A DNA stretch of 64,000 nt from Nitrosopumilus sp. b3 (GCF_014078525.1 NZ_MU078696.1:177873-241872); one strand, 5' to 3'. Positions 35,185 to 43,971 are shown, counted from the first letter of the stretch. The notes: generated by a model from the sequence alone, not told the origin. Made by a program: numbers and translations.

Positions 35185-36737
35185 TGGAATATGCACTATT
35201 ACAGGCAGTATTCTTGCCGTTACTCTTATCCCCAATTGCATACATTATTGGAAGAAAAATGGGCCCAACACCCGCAATGTGGTTTACATTTGCTATTTTA
35301 CTTTACACTACAATCTTAGTAATCAATGCAGCATTATCTGGAACAGTAGAGGAACATTATCCATGGACTGACCAGTTTGGAGAATTTGGATTCTTGCTAG
35401 ATGGTTTGGCATCACCATTTGCAATAATGATCTATGTGTTATCTACAATCTTGGCACTTTATTCAAAACCATACATGATTCACAAATTCCATGAACAATT
35501 TGAAGAAGAACATAAAATGAATTCATCTTCAGGTGCTCAAACTTCAGTAGTTGAATCATCATCACTTTCAAATTATGTTAATGCTAAATCTGGTCTTTAC
35601 TTTGCATTGTATCTTGTTTTTGCAATGGGGATGCTTGGAACTGTTCTATCAACAAATCTAATCGAATTCTATATTTTCTTTGAGGTAATGTTGATTCCTG
35701 GTTTCTTCTTAGTTGCACTTTGGGGTGATGGTCCAAGAAGAAAAATCGGTTTAATGTTCTTATTCTGGACTCATGCTGGTGCAGTTGTTTTACTCTTAGG
35801 ATTTTTGATGATTGGTCTATCTTTGGGAAGTTTTGATTTTGCAGATATTCGTGAATCTGAGATTCCTCAAGACGTAGTAATGATTTCAGCAGTTGCAATT
35901 GCAATTGGACTGGGAGTTAAACTGGCAGTTTTCATGTTCCATATTTGGCTTCCATATGTTCACGGCTCTGCCCCAACACCAATCAGTGCGTTATTGTCAC
36001 CTGCTATGATCGGAATTGGCGCTTATGGTATTTTCAGATTAATTATTGAATTCTTACCTGCAACATTTGCAGAGCTTTCAATATGGTTCCACATTTGGGG
36101 ACTTGTTACAATGATTTATGGTGGTGCAATGGCATTAATGCAAGATGATCTTAAACGTCTTCTAGCATATTCAAGTATCAGCCAAATGGGCTATCTTTTG
36201 TTTGGTATTGGTTCGATGTCTGCATTAGGACTTACTGGTGCAGAGATGATGTATGTTACTCACGCCATTGGAAAAGGTATTCTCTTCATGATGGCTGGAA
36301 TAATTATTGTTAAAGTTGGAACTAGAAGTATCTCAAAACTTGGAGGATTAGCAGGAAAGATGCCCATCACGGCAGTTTGTGCAGTTATTGGTGCATTAAC
36401 AATAATGGGTGTTCCACCAACAAGTGGATTTATGGGTGAATGGATTTTGTTTTACGGTGCATTAGAGACTGCAATTGAAGAAGGCTCAACACTTAGAGCA
36501 GTAACTTTTGGTCTGGGTCTTGTAGCAACTGCTCTTACGATGTCTTACATGCTTTGGATGCTAAAGCGTGTGTTCTTTGGAAAAACTCCTGAACATCTTG
36601 AAAATGTGAAAGAAGGAAGTTGGTACATGACTGCACCAATGATGGTATTAGCAGGATTCTCAATTGTAGTTGGAATTTATCCAGATATCTTCTTGAAAAC
36701 AATAATTCCATACATGAATGGAGTACTAGGAGTTTAG
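35184..36737 (+). CDS. nuoM: Complex I antiporter-like subunit M
   Basis: 517 residues, about 14 helices. Proton-channel residues: the conserved membrane Glu in FFEVMLIPGFF near 160 and Lys in GVKLAVFMFHIWLPYVH near 243, with PTPISALL next to it. The KRLLAYSSISQMGY segment is diagnostic. A Ser-rich hydrophilic loop (NSSSGAQTSVVESSSLSNY, about 112-132) is an insertion after the third helix. Confidence 0.95.
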   Translation: MEYALLQAVFLPLLLSPIAYIIGRKMGPTPAMWFTFAILLYTTILVINAALSGTVEEHYPWTDQFGEFGFLLDGLASPFAIMIYVLSTILALYSKPYMIHKFHEQFEEEHKMNSSSGAQTSVVESSSLSNYVNAKSGLYFALYLVFAMGMLGTVLSTNLIEFYIFFEVMLIPGFFLVALWGDGPRRKIGLMFLFWTHAGAVVLLLGFLMIGLSLGSFDFADIRESEIPQDVVMISAVAIAIGLGVKLAVFMFHIWLPYVHGSAPTPISALLSPAMIGIGAYGIFRLIIEFLPATFAELSIWFHIWGLVTMIYGGAMALMQDDLKRLLAYSSISQMGYLLFGIGSMSALGLTGAEMMYVTHAIGKGILFMMAGIIIVKVGTRSISKLGGLAGKMPITAVCAVIGALTIMGVPPTSGFMGEWILFYGALETAIEEGSTLRAVTFGLGLVATALTMSYMLWMLKRVFFGKTPEHLENVKEGSWYMTAPMMVLAGFSIVVGIYPDIFLKTIIPYMNGVLGV

Positions 36738-36740
36738 ACA

Positions 36741-38819
36741 ATGGCAACTGAATCTTTTGGATTACCATTTGAAGTTGGAGCCTTAAGTGCTTGGTTAGTT
36801 TGGATATTACCATTTGCAGCTGCAATGATAATTCCTGGTATTGGAAAATTATCAAAACACGCAACTGGATATGTTGCAGTAGCATTTGCTTTGATGAGTG
36901 CTTTATCTGCAGCAACAATGATTCCTGTAGCTTTGGAGGCACACGAATTACACCATCAAGTTATGTGGATTGAGGCAATTGGACTAAAAGGTGGTGTCTT
37001 AGCAGATCCTCTTTCAATAATTATGGCAAACGTTGTAGGTTGGATTTCATTCCTCATTATGATTTACAGTACTGGATACATGAAAGGCGATAAAGACATT
37101 ACAAGATTCTGGTTCTGGATGATGTTCTTTATTGGTTCAATGCAATTAATTGTTTTATCTGATAATTTACTTCAAGTATTCTTTGGATGGGAAGGCGTTG
37201 GACTTGCATCATACGCTTTGATCAGCTTTTGGTATCGCGACAAGAAAAAAGATCATGTTGGTGTTGAAGGCAGAACTGTTCTTGGAATGTTAGATTACTA
37301 TGCACCCACACACGCAGGTATGAAGGCATTCATCATGACCAAAGTAGGTGATGTAATGATGATTGCAGGGATGCTTTTGATATTTTTGTTTGCAGGTACA
37401 TTTGGATTTAAAGAACTAATGAGTGATACTCAATGGGCTACTTCAATGGCTGCTCAAGGACTTTTAGTTCCTGCCTTTGTTTTACTCTTTGGAGGTGCGA
37501 TAGGAAAATCAGCTCAATTCCCACTAAACGAATGGCTCTTAGAAGCAATGACTGGACCTACTGCTGTTTCTGCATTAATTCACGCCGCAACAATGGTTAA
37601 AGCAGGAGTGTTCTTAGTTGCAAGAATTGGTCCACTTGTATTTGCATTAGGAGCTGCTGGAATTATGGCAGACCAGTTCTTTGAGATTGTTGCTTGGGTT
37701 GGTGCGATTACTGCATTATTACTTGCAACACAAGGAATGGTAAACCCTGAAATAAAGAAAGTACTTGCTTATTCAACTGGTTCCCAAATTGGTTATATGA
37801 TGATGGCCTTAGGTGTTGCAGGATTGTCTCATCAATACGTTGATGGATACACTGCAGGTTTCTTCCATCTTATTTCTCATGCAATGTTCAAAGCTTCATT
37901 ATTCATGGCAGCGGGTTCTTTGTTGCACATAGTAGGTTCTAGATTTATGACTGATATGGGTGGGCTTAGAAAACAAATGAAGAAAACATATGCATTCATG
38001 TGGGCAGCTGGACTTGGCTTAATGGGTGCACCATTTATCACTACGGGCTTTTGGAGTAAAGATGCAATATTTGCAGCAGTCTATGAATCAGGAAATGAAT
38101 GGGCATTACCACTTTATGCAATTGCAGTCTTAACTGCAGTAATAACAGCATTTTATACTACTAGAATGATTGGAATGGTCTTCTTTGGAAAGAAGAGTAA
38201 GCATATTGAAAAAATGGAAGAGGAAGGACATCATATACACGAAGCCTCATTATCAATGTGGGTTCCTTATGGAATTCTTGCAGTACTTACAATTGGAATT
38301 GGTCTTATTGGATTATCTGCAGAAGAGGGTCTACATCATGTATTTACTGATTACCTTGAACATTCATTTGGAATTCATTCTGAACATACAGCAGCAGAAG
38401 CTTCTATTCTTCCAGAGTTCTTACAAGGACTTAATCCTGTAGCATTAGGTTCATCATTAGTAGCATTTGCTACGGGAATTGGACTTGGTTACATATTCTA
38501 TATTGGAAGGTGGGTTGACCCTGTAAGATTTGTAAATTCAAATATCTTCTTTTATGCAATTCACAAAGTTATCTTAAACAGATGGTATCTAAATGCCATT
38601 ATCTATTGGTGTTTTGTTGTTGCACCATTATGGTTGGCAAGAGGAGTATTCAGATACTTTGAAAAGACGGCTATCGATTATGGTATGAATGATGGAGTTC
38701 AGAAAGCAGCTGGCTGGGGTGCAAAAGTTGTGCAAGGAACTCAAACTGGTGTGTCTCAATCATATCTTTTCGTATTTGGAGCAGGATTACTATTCGTAGT
38801 CTTGATATTGTTGATGTAG
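36741..38819 (+). CDS. nuoL: Complex I antiporter-like subunit L
   Basis: 692 residues, the longest of the three antiporter-like subunits, with the extra C-terminal helices expected of NuoL. Motifs: FFGWEGVGLASYALISFWY near 148, GKSAQFPLNEWLLEAMTGP near 255 and HAATMVKAGVF near 279. It follows nuoM by three bases. The order M-L-N differs from the bacterial L-M-N order. Confidence 0.96.
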   Translation: MATESFGLPFEVGALSAWLVWILPFAAAMIIPGIGKLSKHATGYVAVAFALMSALSAATMIPVALEAHELHHQVMWIEAIGLKGGVLADPLSIIMANVVGWISFLIMIYSTGYMKGDKDITRFWFWMMFFIGSMQLIVLSDNLLQVFFGWEGVGLASYALISFWYRDKKKDHVGVEGRTVLGMLDYYAPTHAGMKAFIMTKVGDVMMIAGMLLIFLFAGTFGFKELMSDTQWATSMAAQGLLVPAFVLLFGGAIGKSAQFPLNEWLLEAMTGPTAVSALIHAATMVKAGVFLVARIGPLVFALGAAGIMADQFFEIVAWVGAITALLLATQGMVNPEIKKVLAYSTGSQIGYMMMALGVAGLSHQYVDGYTAGFFHLISHAMFKASLFMAAGSLLHIVGSRFMTDMGGLRKQMKKTYAFMWAAGLGLMGAPFITTGFWSKDAIFAAVYESGNEWALPLYAIAVLTAVITAFYTTRMIGMVFFGKKSKHIEKMEEEGHHIHEASLSMWVPYGILAVLTIGIGLIGLSAEEGLHHVFTDYLEHSFGIHSEHTAAEASILPEFLQGLNPVALGSSLVAFATGIGLGYIFYIGRWVDPVRFVNSNIFFYAIHKVILNRWYLNAIIYWCFVVAPLWLARGVFRYFEKTAIDYGMNDGVQKAAGWGAKVVQGTQTGVSQSYLFVFGAGLLFVVLILLM

Positions 38820-38831
38820 GAGATTGATGAT

Positions 38832-40316
38832 TTGTTAGAAATTACCTCAACCCCATTGGTATTAATTGCAATATTGGGTACTGTAGGAGTCATTCTTCCG
38901 ATCATCAGTATTGCTAGAAAAGAAAAAGGCTCTAATTCATTTTATGCTGTAATTGCATTTGCTGCATTAATTGTATCTATGGGATATGTTGGATATCAAT
39001 TCATTAGTGAAAGTGTTTCTCCATCTGCTCTTTTTTCTGATGATGTTATAGTTGATGATGCATTTGGTGGATTCTTTGCAATTGCAATGTTAATTGTTGC
39101 GTTGTTCACAACAGTTGGATCATTCAATTACATGAGAAAACATAATTCCCCTGCAGTATACTATTCTCTAATTTTACTTGCCACTATTGGTATGGTGTTA
39201 GTGGCATACTCTACCGATTTGGTAATGTTATTTGTTGCATGGGAACTCATGAGTATTCCAACTTATGTTTTAGTTGGATTTATGAAAAAGAATCCAAGCT
39301 CAAATGAAGCTGCTCTAAAATATTTCTTGTTTGGTGCATTATCATCAGCAATTATCGTATACGGAATTTCAATTTCCTATGGATTAACTGGTTCAACAAA
39401 TATCGAAGAAGTGATTCAAGGTTACTCTACACTTGATCCTTCATTATTGCCTCTCGCATTACTTTCTGTTGGAATGTTTATTGCAGGATTCGGGTTCAAG
39501 ATGGGACTTGTACCTTTCCATCAATGGCTTCCTGATACCTATGAAGGTGCACCCTCACCAATCACTGCACTTCTTGCAGCAGCAACAAAGAAAGCTGGTT
39601 TTGCAGCAACAATTAGAATTGTAATTCTGGGAATGGTGGTTCTAAATCTTGATTGGACATTAGCTCTTGGTATCATTGCTGTGATGACCATGACTGTTGG
39701 AAATGTTGCTGCAATTATGCAAAAGAATCTATCAAGAATGTTAGCATATTCTAGTATTGCACATGCAGGATACATTTTGATTGGACTTGCTGTTGCCCCA
39801 CACAGCTCACTTGGATTACAAGGTTCTTTGTATCAGATTATGAATCATGCAGTAATGAAAGGAGCAGCCTTTATTGCAATTGCTGGAATTGTGACAACTC
39901 TTGCTGTAACTAATATTGATAAATTAAAAGGACTTGGAAGAAGAATGCCAATCACTGCTCTAGGATTGGTAATTGCTTTGTTTGCATTAGCTGGAATTCC
40001 TCCACTTTCAGGATTCTGGAGTAAACTCATGTTATTTGGTAGTGCATTAGATGCAAGTTCTGCTTTGTGGTGGGCACCATGGCTTGCAATCGCTGGAGTT
40101 CTAAACAGTGCATTATCTCTTGCTTACTATGGTTGGATTACAAGAAAAATGTACTTTGAAGGTGAAACTGAAAAAAGAGTTGCAGAACCAAAATCTATAA
40201 TGGCAATTATGATCTTCTCTACAATCTTCTTGGTAGGATTTGGTGTATATCCAGATCCGTTAATTAAATTGGTAGAGTTTGCAACACCTGTAATTAGTTT
40301 AGGTCTTATGCCTTAA
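38832..40316 (+). CDS. nuoN: Complex I antiporter-like subunit N
   Basis: 494 residues, about 14 helices, with VAWELMSIPTYVLVGF near 138, FGFKMGLVPFHQWLPDTYEGAP near 222 and the NLSRMLAYSSIAHAGY motif. Start TTG 38832 with a GGAGA element a few bases upstream. It closes the nuo operon. Its 3' end overlaps the convergent prenyl synthase by 11 bp. Confidence 0.95.
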   Translation: MLEITSTPLVLIAILGTVGVILPIISIARKEKGSNSFYAVIAFAALIVSMGYVGYQFISESVSPSALFSDDVIVDDAFGGFFAIAMLIVALFTTVGSFNYMRKHNSPAVYYSLILLATIGMVLVAYSTDLVMLFVAWELMSIPTYVLVGFMKKNPSSNEAALKYFLFGALSSAIIVYGISISYGLTGSTNIEEVIQGYSTLDPSLLPLALLSVGMFIAGFGFKMGLVPFHQWLPDTYEGAPSPITALLAAATKKAGFAATIRIVILGMVVLNLDWTLALGIIAVMTMTVGNVAAIMQKNLSRMLAYSSIAHAGYILIGLAVAPHSSLGLQGSLYQIMNHAVMKGAAFIAIAGIVTTLAVTNIDKLKGLGRRMPITALGLVIALFALAGIPPLSGFWSKLMLFGSALDASSALWWAPWLAIAGVLNSALSLAYYGWITRKMYFEGETEKRVAEPKSIMAIMIFSTIFLVGFGVYPDPLIKLVEFATPVISLGLMP

Positions 40317-41184
40317 ACGAAGTAAATTTTATTAAATTATCTAAATTTATTTTTGCTTCATTATCCGGAATTTTTCTTAAACCAACTCTTGCTTTTTCAG
40401 AATATTCCTTTAACAACTCTTCCATTTTATTAAAAACATCTCTTGGATCAGAGCTTTTCTTTATCAATAAATTAAACAACTTGTCCTCATTTTTCCAATC
40501 CAATAAATCATCTCTAATCTGATATGCAATTCCAATATTTTTTCCGTATTCAGTTAATGCTTCAATTTGTTCTTCAGAACCGTTTGCAATAATTGCACCT
40601 ATTCTAGCTGCTACCTCAAATGCAGTTGCAGTTTTGTATTCAATTACCTTGAGATAATCATCAAAAGTGACATCCTCACTTGTTTCTAACCTGTTTTCAA
40701 TCATTTCTCCTTCACTCATCAGCATGGCAGTTGTGGCTAAATCTTTTGTAATTCTGGCATTGTCTAATCTTGAAGATATTGCAAGGATTAACCCTAAAAC
40801 AAAGTCCCCTGTGAGAACACTAGTATTGTAACCATATTTTATATGAAATGGATCTTTTTGTCTTCTCATTGTTTCATTATCAATAATATCGTCATGGATG
40901 ATTGATTCCATATGTAAAAATTCAACAGCACAAGATGCAGACAATGTATTTTCATCAACCTTGCCTACACTCTCAGCTGCTAATGTCAAAATTATCGGCC
41001 TAATTCGCTTTCCACCATCTAATGAATATTTCAAAGGTTCAATGAATTCTGATTCTGAATAAAGAGACAACTCATTTTTTAATGCTTCATCAATTTTTTC
41101 AATATATTTTCCATAGGTTTCAAGTAATGGATTAATTTCAATATTTTTCCTGTCCAAAATTGCCTGATCAAAAAACTTTGTCAT
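40306..41184 (-). CDS. Polyprenyl diphosphate synthase (GGPP synthase-like), copy 1
   Basis: Head-to-tail prenyl transferase making an isoprenoid diphosphate for ether lipids or carriers. About 292 residues from ATG 41184. The frame extends to 41247, but that part lies in the tRNA-Glu gene. First Asp-rich motif HDDIIDNETMRR near 104, second RDDLLD near 222, and the GGKRIRP motif near 57. The second motif, DDLLDW, is degenerate compared with the usual DDxxD. A second family member lies at 61217-62197, so the two probably make different chain lengths. Confidence 0.9.
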   Translation of the reverse strand: MTKFFDQAILDRKNIEINPLLETYGKYIEKIDEALKNELSLYSESEFIEPLKYSLDGGKRIRPIILTLAAESVGKVDENTLSASCAVEFLHMESIIHDDIIDNETMRRQKDPFHIKYGYNTSVLTGDFVLGLILAISSRLDNARITKDLATTAMLMSEGEMIENRLETSEDVTFDDYLKVIEYKTATAFEVAARIGAIIANGSEEQIEALTEYGKNIGIAYQIRDDLLDWKNEDKLFNLLIKKSSDPRDVFNKMEELLKEYSEKARVGLRKIPDNEAKINLDNLIKFTSFKA

Positions 41185-41198
41185 TAGTAAATAAATCT

Positions 41199-41292
41199 TG
41201 GTGCTCCAGCCGGGATTTTCATCGATAGATTTTGAACCCGGGATCACTGCCTTGAAAGGGCAGTATGCTTGACCGGTCTACACCACTGGAAC
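41199..41292 (-). tRNA. tRNA-Glu (TTC) with intron in the T-loop
   Basis: On the minus strand: acceptor GTTCCAG with CTGGAGC, discriminator A, encoded CCA (41199-41201). Anticodon stem-loop CTGCC-CTTTCAA-GGCAG gives anticodon TTC. The T-stem CCGGG/CCCGG (41237-41241 and 41210-41214) encloses 22 nt instead of 7. Removing 15 nt (about 41216-41230) restores TTCAAAT, which places the intron at 59/60 or one or two bases earlier. Such noncanonical introns are known in archaea and are cut by the bulge-helix-bulge endonuclease. The tRNA ends 15 bp before the prenyl synthase ATG on the same strand. Confidence 0.93.
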
Positions 41293-41372
41293 CCATGAAA
41301 ATTCTGTGTTTTGACCATAAAATCTTTTGTAAACAACAAAGATTTTTTTATTGGCAATTTAGGAGTTGAGTT

Positions 41373-42005
41373 ATGAGTATAATTAAAAAAATTGATGAAA
41401 TGATTGAAGAAAGAAGTTTACTAAAACATCCATTTTACCAAATGTGGTCTGATGGTAAGTTAACCCAAGTATCTTTGGCAGGTTATTCAAAAGAATATTT
41501 TCAACTTGTAAAAGCTGTTCCAAAATTTATGACTCCAATTATAGAGAACGCTCCAGAAACAGTTGTTAGTGAATTAATTGAAAATCAGCAAGAAGAATCT
41601 GATCATATTAAACCCTGGATCTCCTTTGCAGGAGAACTTGGTATTTCTGAGGATGAATTAATTTCATATTCAGGAACATCAAAAACGAACAAAGCAGTAT
41701 CTGATCTTACTGCACTAATGGATACCTTTGAAGGTGGTGCATGTGCTATGTATGCTTTTGAAAAAGAAATCCCTAAAATTAGTCAGACAAAACTTGATGG
41801 GTTGGCTGAGTTTTATGAACTAACAAGTCATGATGCTACAGAATACTTTACACTTCACACAGAAGCTGATATCCGTCATGCTGCATCCTGGAGAAATATC
41901 TTGGAAAAATCTTCAACTGACACAAGTAACCTGATTGAAATTGCAGACAAATCCATTTCTGCACAAAATTTGTTACTTGATAGTTGTTATGAAGAATACT
42001 GTTAA
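41373..42005 (+). CDS. CADD-like haem-oxygenase-fold protein (possible self-sacrificing pABA synthase)
   Basis: 210 residues of the TenA/PqqC-like helical fold. It resembles Chlamydia CADD: LLKHPFYQMWSDGKLT at the N-terminus, a Glu/Asp-rich EESDHIKPW segment (H78), FEKEIP (E130) and H162-x3-D166-x2-H169 in LHTEADIRHA. These are candidates for the six di-metal ligands. In CADD a tyrosine of the protein itself is converted to p-aminobenzoate. Tyr22 of HPFY is in the matching place. A folate-related or pterin-related role is inferred from the family. The gene stands alone. Confidence 0.75.
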   Translation: MSIIKKIDEMIEERSLLKHPFYQMWSDGKLTQVSLAGYSKEYFQLVKAVPKFMTPIIENAPETVVSELIENQQEESDHIKPWISFAGELGISEDELISYSGTSKTNKAVSDLTALMDTFEGGACAMYAFEKEIPKISQTKLDGLAEFYELTSHDATEYFTLHTEADIRHAASWRNILEKSSTDTSNLIEIADKSISAQNLLLDSCYEEYC

Positions 42006-42046
42006 TCTCATAACATTTTAAACCTAAGACTAGATTCATCTGCTTA

Positions 42047-42120
42047 GGGCCCGTAACTCAGCTTGGTAGAGTAACCGGCTCATAACCGGTGAGCCAAGGG
42101 ATCGAAGCCCTTCGGGCCCA
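42047..42120 (+). tRNA. tRNA with CAT anticodon (elongator Met or Ile2)
   Basis: Acceptor GGGCCCG with CGGGCCC, discriminator A, no encoded CCA. Anticodon stem-loop ACCGG-CTCATAA-CCGGT. The G1-C72 pair and the lack of three GC pairs at 29-31/39-41 exclude an archaeal initiator. Elongator Met and Ile2 (C34 modified) cannot be separated here. The T-loop is ATCGAAG: position 54 is A, as in eukaryotic initiators, instead of U. Confidence 0.93.
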
Positions 42121-42171
42121 TATCTTTTCAATTAGTTTTAAAATAAGCCAATCCAAAATTCATTGGCCGCA

Positions 42172-42221
42172 ATGAAGAATCAGAGTTATATCTGAATGGT
42201 GATTGGAAGGCATTTGTCTGA
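42172..42221 (+). ncRNA. Candidate C/D box small RNA
   Basis: In the 112-bp gap after the tRNA there are, in order, box C-like ATGAAGA (42172-42178), a 13-nt spacer, box D' CTGA (42192-42195), C'-like GTGATTG (42199-42205), a 12-nt spacer and box D CTGA (42218-42221). The 12-13 nt guides and the 3-nt D'-C' spacing are right for an archaeal C/D guide RNA. Boxes C and C' each deviate from RTGATGA, so this is a candidate only. A GCCAAT/ATTGGC inverted repeat lies just upstream (42147-42167). Confidence 0.45.
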
Positions 42222-42232
42222 GCTGCCAATAC

Positions 42233-42838
42233 TCATTTGCTAATTTGCTTTTTCACTTTTTCCAGAACATTTTCATCTACTAAATTTTGCTCATACAACG
42301 CTTCTGTAATTTGTAAAATATTTAGAATTGAATGCATACTAACTCCCAATTCAGATAATGCTTTATCTGCACCTTCCATTCTATTGACAATTACATATGC
42401 ATCTTTTACTGAAATGTTGACTTCTTTTAATGATTTAATTGCATTTACTACTGAACCTCCAGTTGTTGCGACATCATCTATCATAACTACTTTCATTCCA
42501 TCATGAATTTTCCCTTCTACTGATTTTGAAGTACCATAATCTTTTGGTTTGCTTCTCACATAAATTAGAGGTTTTACCGTTTCTATTGCTAATGCTGAAG
42601 CAATCACCAAACCTCCTGTTGGAACAGAAACTATAGAATCAAAATTAGTTAATCCAACATTTTGAGCAATTTCATTTTCAAGATATTTTACCATTTTTCT
42701 AAATTCATGTGGATAGCTTGGAACTAGTCTTAAATCCACATAGTAAGAACTCTTTTTCCCACTTGCAAGAGTGAATTCTCCAAATTTTATTATGCCTTTT
42801 TCATGCAAAAAGGTCGCAAACTCTTTTACAAATTCCAT
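42233..42838 (-). CDS. pyrE: Orotate phosphoribosyltransferase
   Basis: Makes orotidine-5'-phosphate from orotate and PRPP in UMP synthesis. 201 residues. The PRPP-binding loop VVMIDDVATTGGS lies near 117-129, and the FTLASGKKSSYYVDLR segment near 22-37 is typical of PyrE. Monocistronic, and it diverges from the LarA-like gene with only 50 bp between. Confidence 0.96.
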   Translation of the reverse strand: MEFVKEFATFLHEKGIIKFGEFTLASGKKSSYYVDLRLVPSYPHEFRKMVKYLENEIAQNVGLTNFDSIVSVPTGGLVIASALAIETVKPLIYVRSKPKDYGTSKSVEGKIHDGMKVVMIDDVATTGGSVVNAIKSLKEVNISVKDAYVIVNRMEGADKALSELGVSMHSILNILQITEALYEQNLVDENVLEKVKKQISK

Positions 42839-42858
42839 ACCAAAATTAACTACACTGG

Positions 42859-42868
42859 ATTTATTTTG
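42859..42868. promoter_or_regulatory. Possible shared TATA element for pyrE and the LarA-like gene
   Basis: ATTTATTTTG (AAAATAAAT on the other strand) lies about 25 bp from both divergent start codons (42838 and 42889). It is less TATA-like than the element at 17203. Confidence 0.4.
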
Positions 42869-42888
42869 GTTTGTATTATCAATGAATT

Positions 42889-43971
42889 ATGCCTGAAATC
42901 TGGTTAAATTATGGTGTTACAGACGTTGTTTTAGATATAAGGGCCGAAAATTTAGAGCAAAAAATTGATTCTGATGGAAAAGTTTTGGAGGATTCAGCGA
43001 TCAATGAAAAACTAAATTCTCTTGATTTGTCAAAACCTATGGAAATCGTAGTCTTACATAATTCAAAATCTGTCCAAAAAATAATCTCTTCTCTGTTTAC
43101 CCTATGTGAGCAAAAATCAAAACCTTTTCCAAAAATTTTTGCTGAGAAAAAAATACTAAATTTAGTCAAAGCAGGACTTCCTGAAGGAAGTTCAATTAAT
43201 GAATTTGATGATGTCGATATTTCCAATTCAAATCTTGTATTTATGGGTGAGATGGAATTTGATGGGTTATTCGGTTACGAGACTATTTCAACACGTTTAA
43301 TCAAAAAATTTGGTTCAGATTCTATGCTTTCTGCATATGCCAAAAGACAAGGAAATCTGCCAGTACCTGGACAGCATCCTGAAAGTTTATCTGAAGCAAA
43401 AAAATTCACTGACAATTTTGAAATTCAAGGGATTGAAATAATTGCAAATTCCCAAGGCATACTTGATTTTTCAATTGGTCATCCATCTGAAACAGTTACT
43501 TCCACAAAAAAATTGGAATCCAACTCAATCAAAGATGTTGGGGAGCATAAAACTATGGTGATTAGTACGGGTAAGGATGCCAGTAACTTTGATTTAGGGA
43601 CATCACTATCATCCCTCTGGAATTGCTCTAATGCAATTAAAAAAGATGGTCTTGCAATTTTAGTGGCTGAATGCAAAGGTGGTTTAGGATCTGATGCAAT
43701 TCAACAATATATTGAAGACAGATTGACTTTGGATCAATTAAAAAATCCTACCAAATACATTGATGGAATGGAAGATTTGTTATTTCTTTCAGAAATACAA
43801 AAGAATTTTCAAATTGGACTGGTTTCAATATTGCCTGAATTTTATGCAAAGAAACTAAACATGATATCACTGCCCGGTATTAAATATTCTATGGATTATA
43901 TTTTAAAAACACAAGGAGGAAGACAAAAGGTTTCAGTCGTTTTAGACGGTGCTAGACTTTTACTAAGGTAA
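42889..43971 (+). CDS. LarA-like (nickel racemase superfamily) protein
   Basis: 360 residues. The C-terminal half resembles lactate racemase LarA: NCSNAIKKDGLAILVAECKGG with the Y-x-E region, then NPTKYIDGMEDLLFLSE, and GGRQKVSVVLDGARLLL at the end. The N-terminal half fits less well. The histidine pair that binds the nickel-pincer cofactor in LarA is not obvious: GEHKT near 224 gives one His, and GHPSE near 202 another. Enzymatic function is unclear. The 3' end overlaps the convergent protease gene by nine bases. Confidence 0.45.
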   Translation: MPEIWLNYGVTDVVLDIRAENLEQKIDSDGKVLEDSAINEKLNSLDLSKPMEIVVLHNSKSVQKIISSLFTLCEQKSKPFPKIFAEKKILNLVKAGLPEGSSINEFDDVDISNSNLVFMGEMEFDGLFGYETISTRLIKKFGSDSMLSAYAKRQGNLPVPGQHPESLSEAKKFTDNFEIQGIEIIANSQGILDFSIGHPSETVTSTKKLESNSIKDVGEHKTMVISTGKDASNFDLGTSLSSLWNCSNAIKKDGLAILVAECKGGLGSDAIQQYIEDRLTLDQLKNPTKYIDGMEDLLFLSEIQKNFQIGLVSILPEFYAKKLNMISLPGIKYSMDYILKTQGGRQKVSVVLDGARLLLR

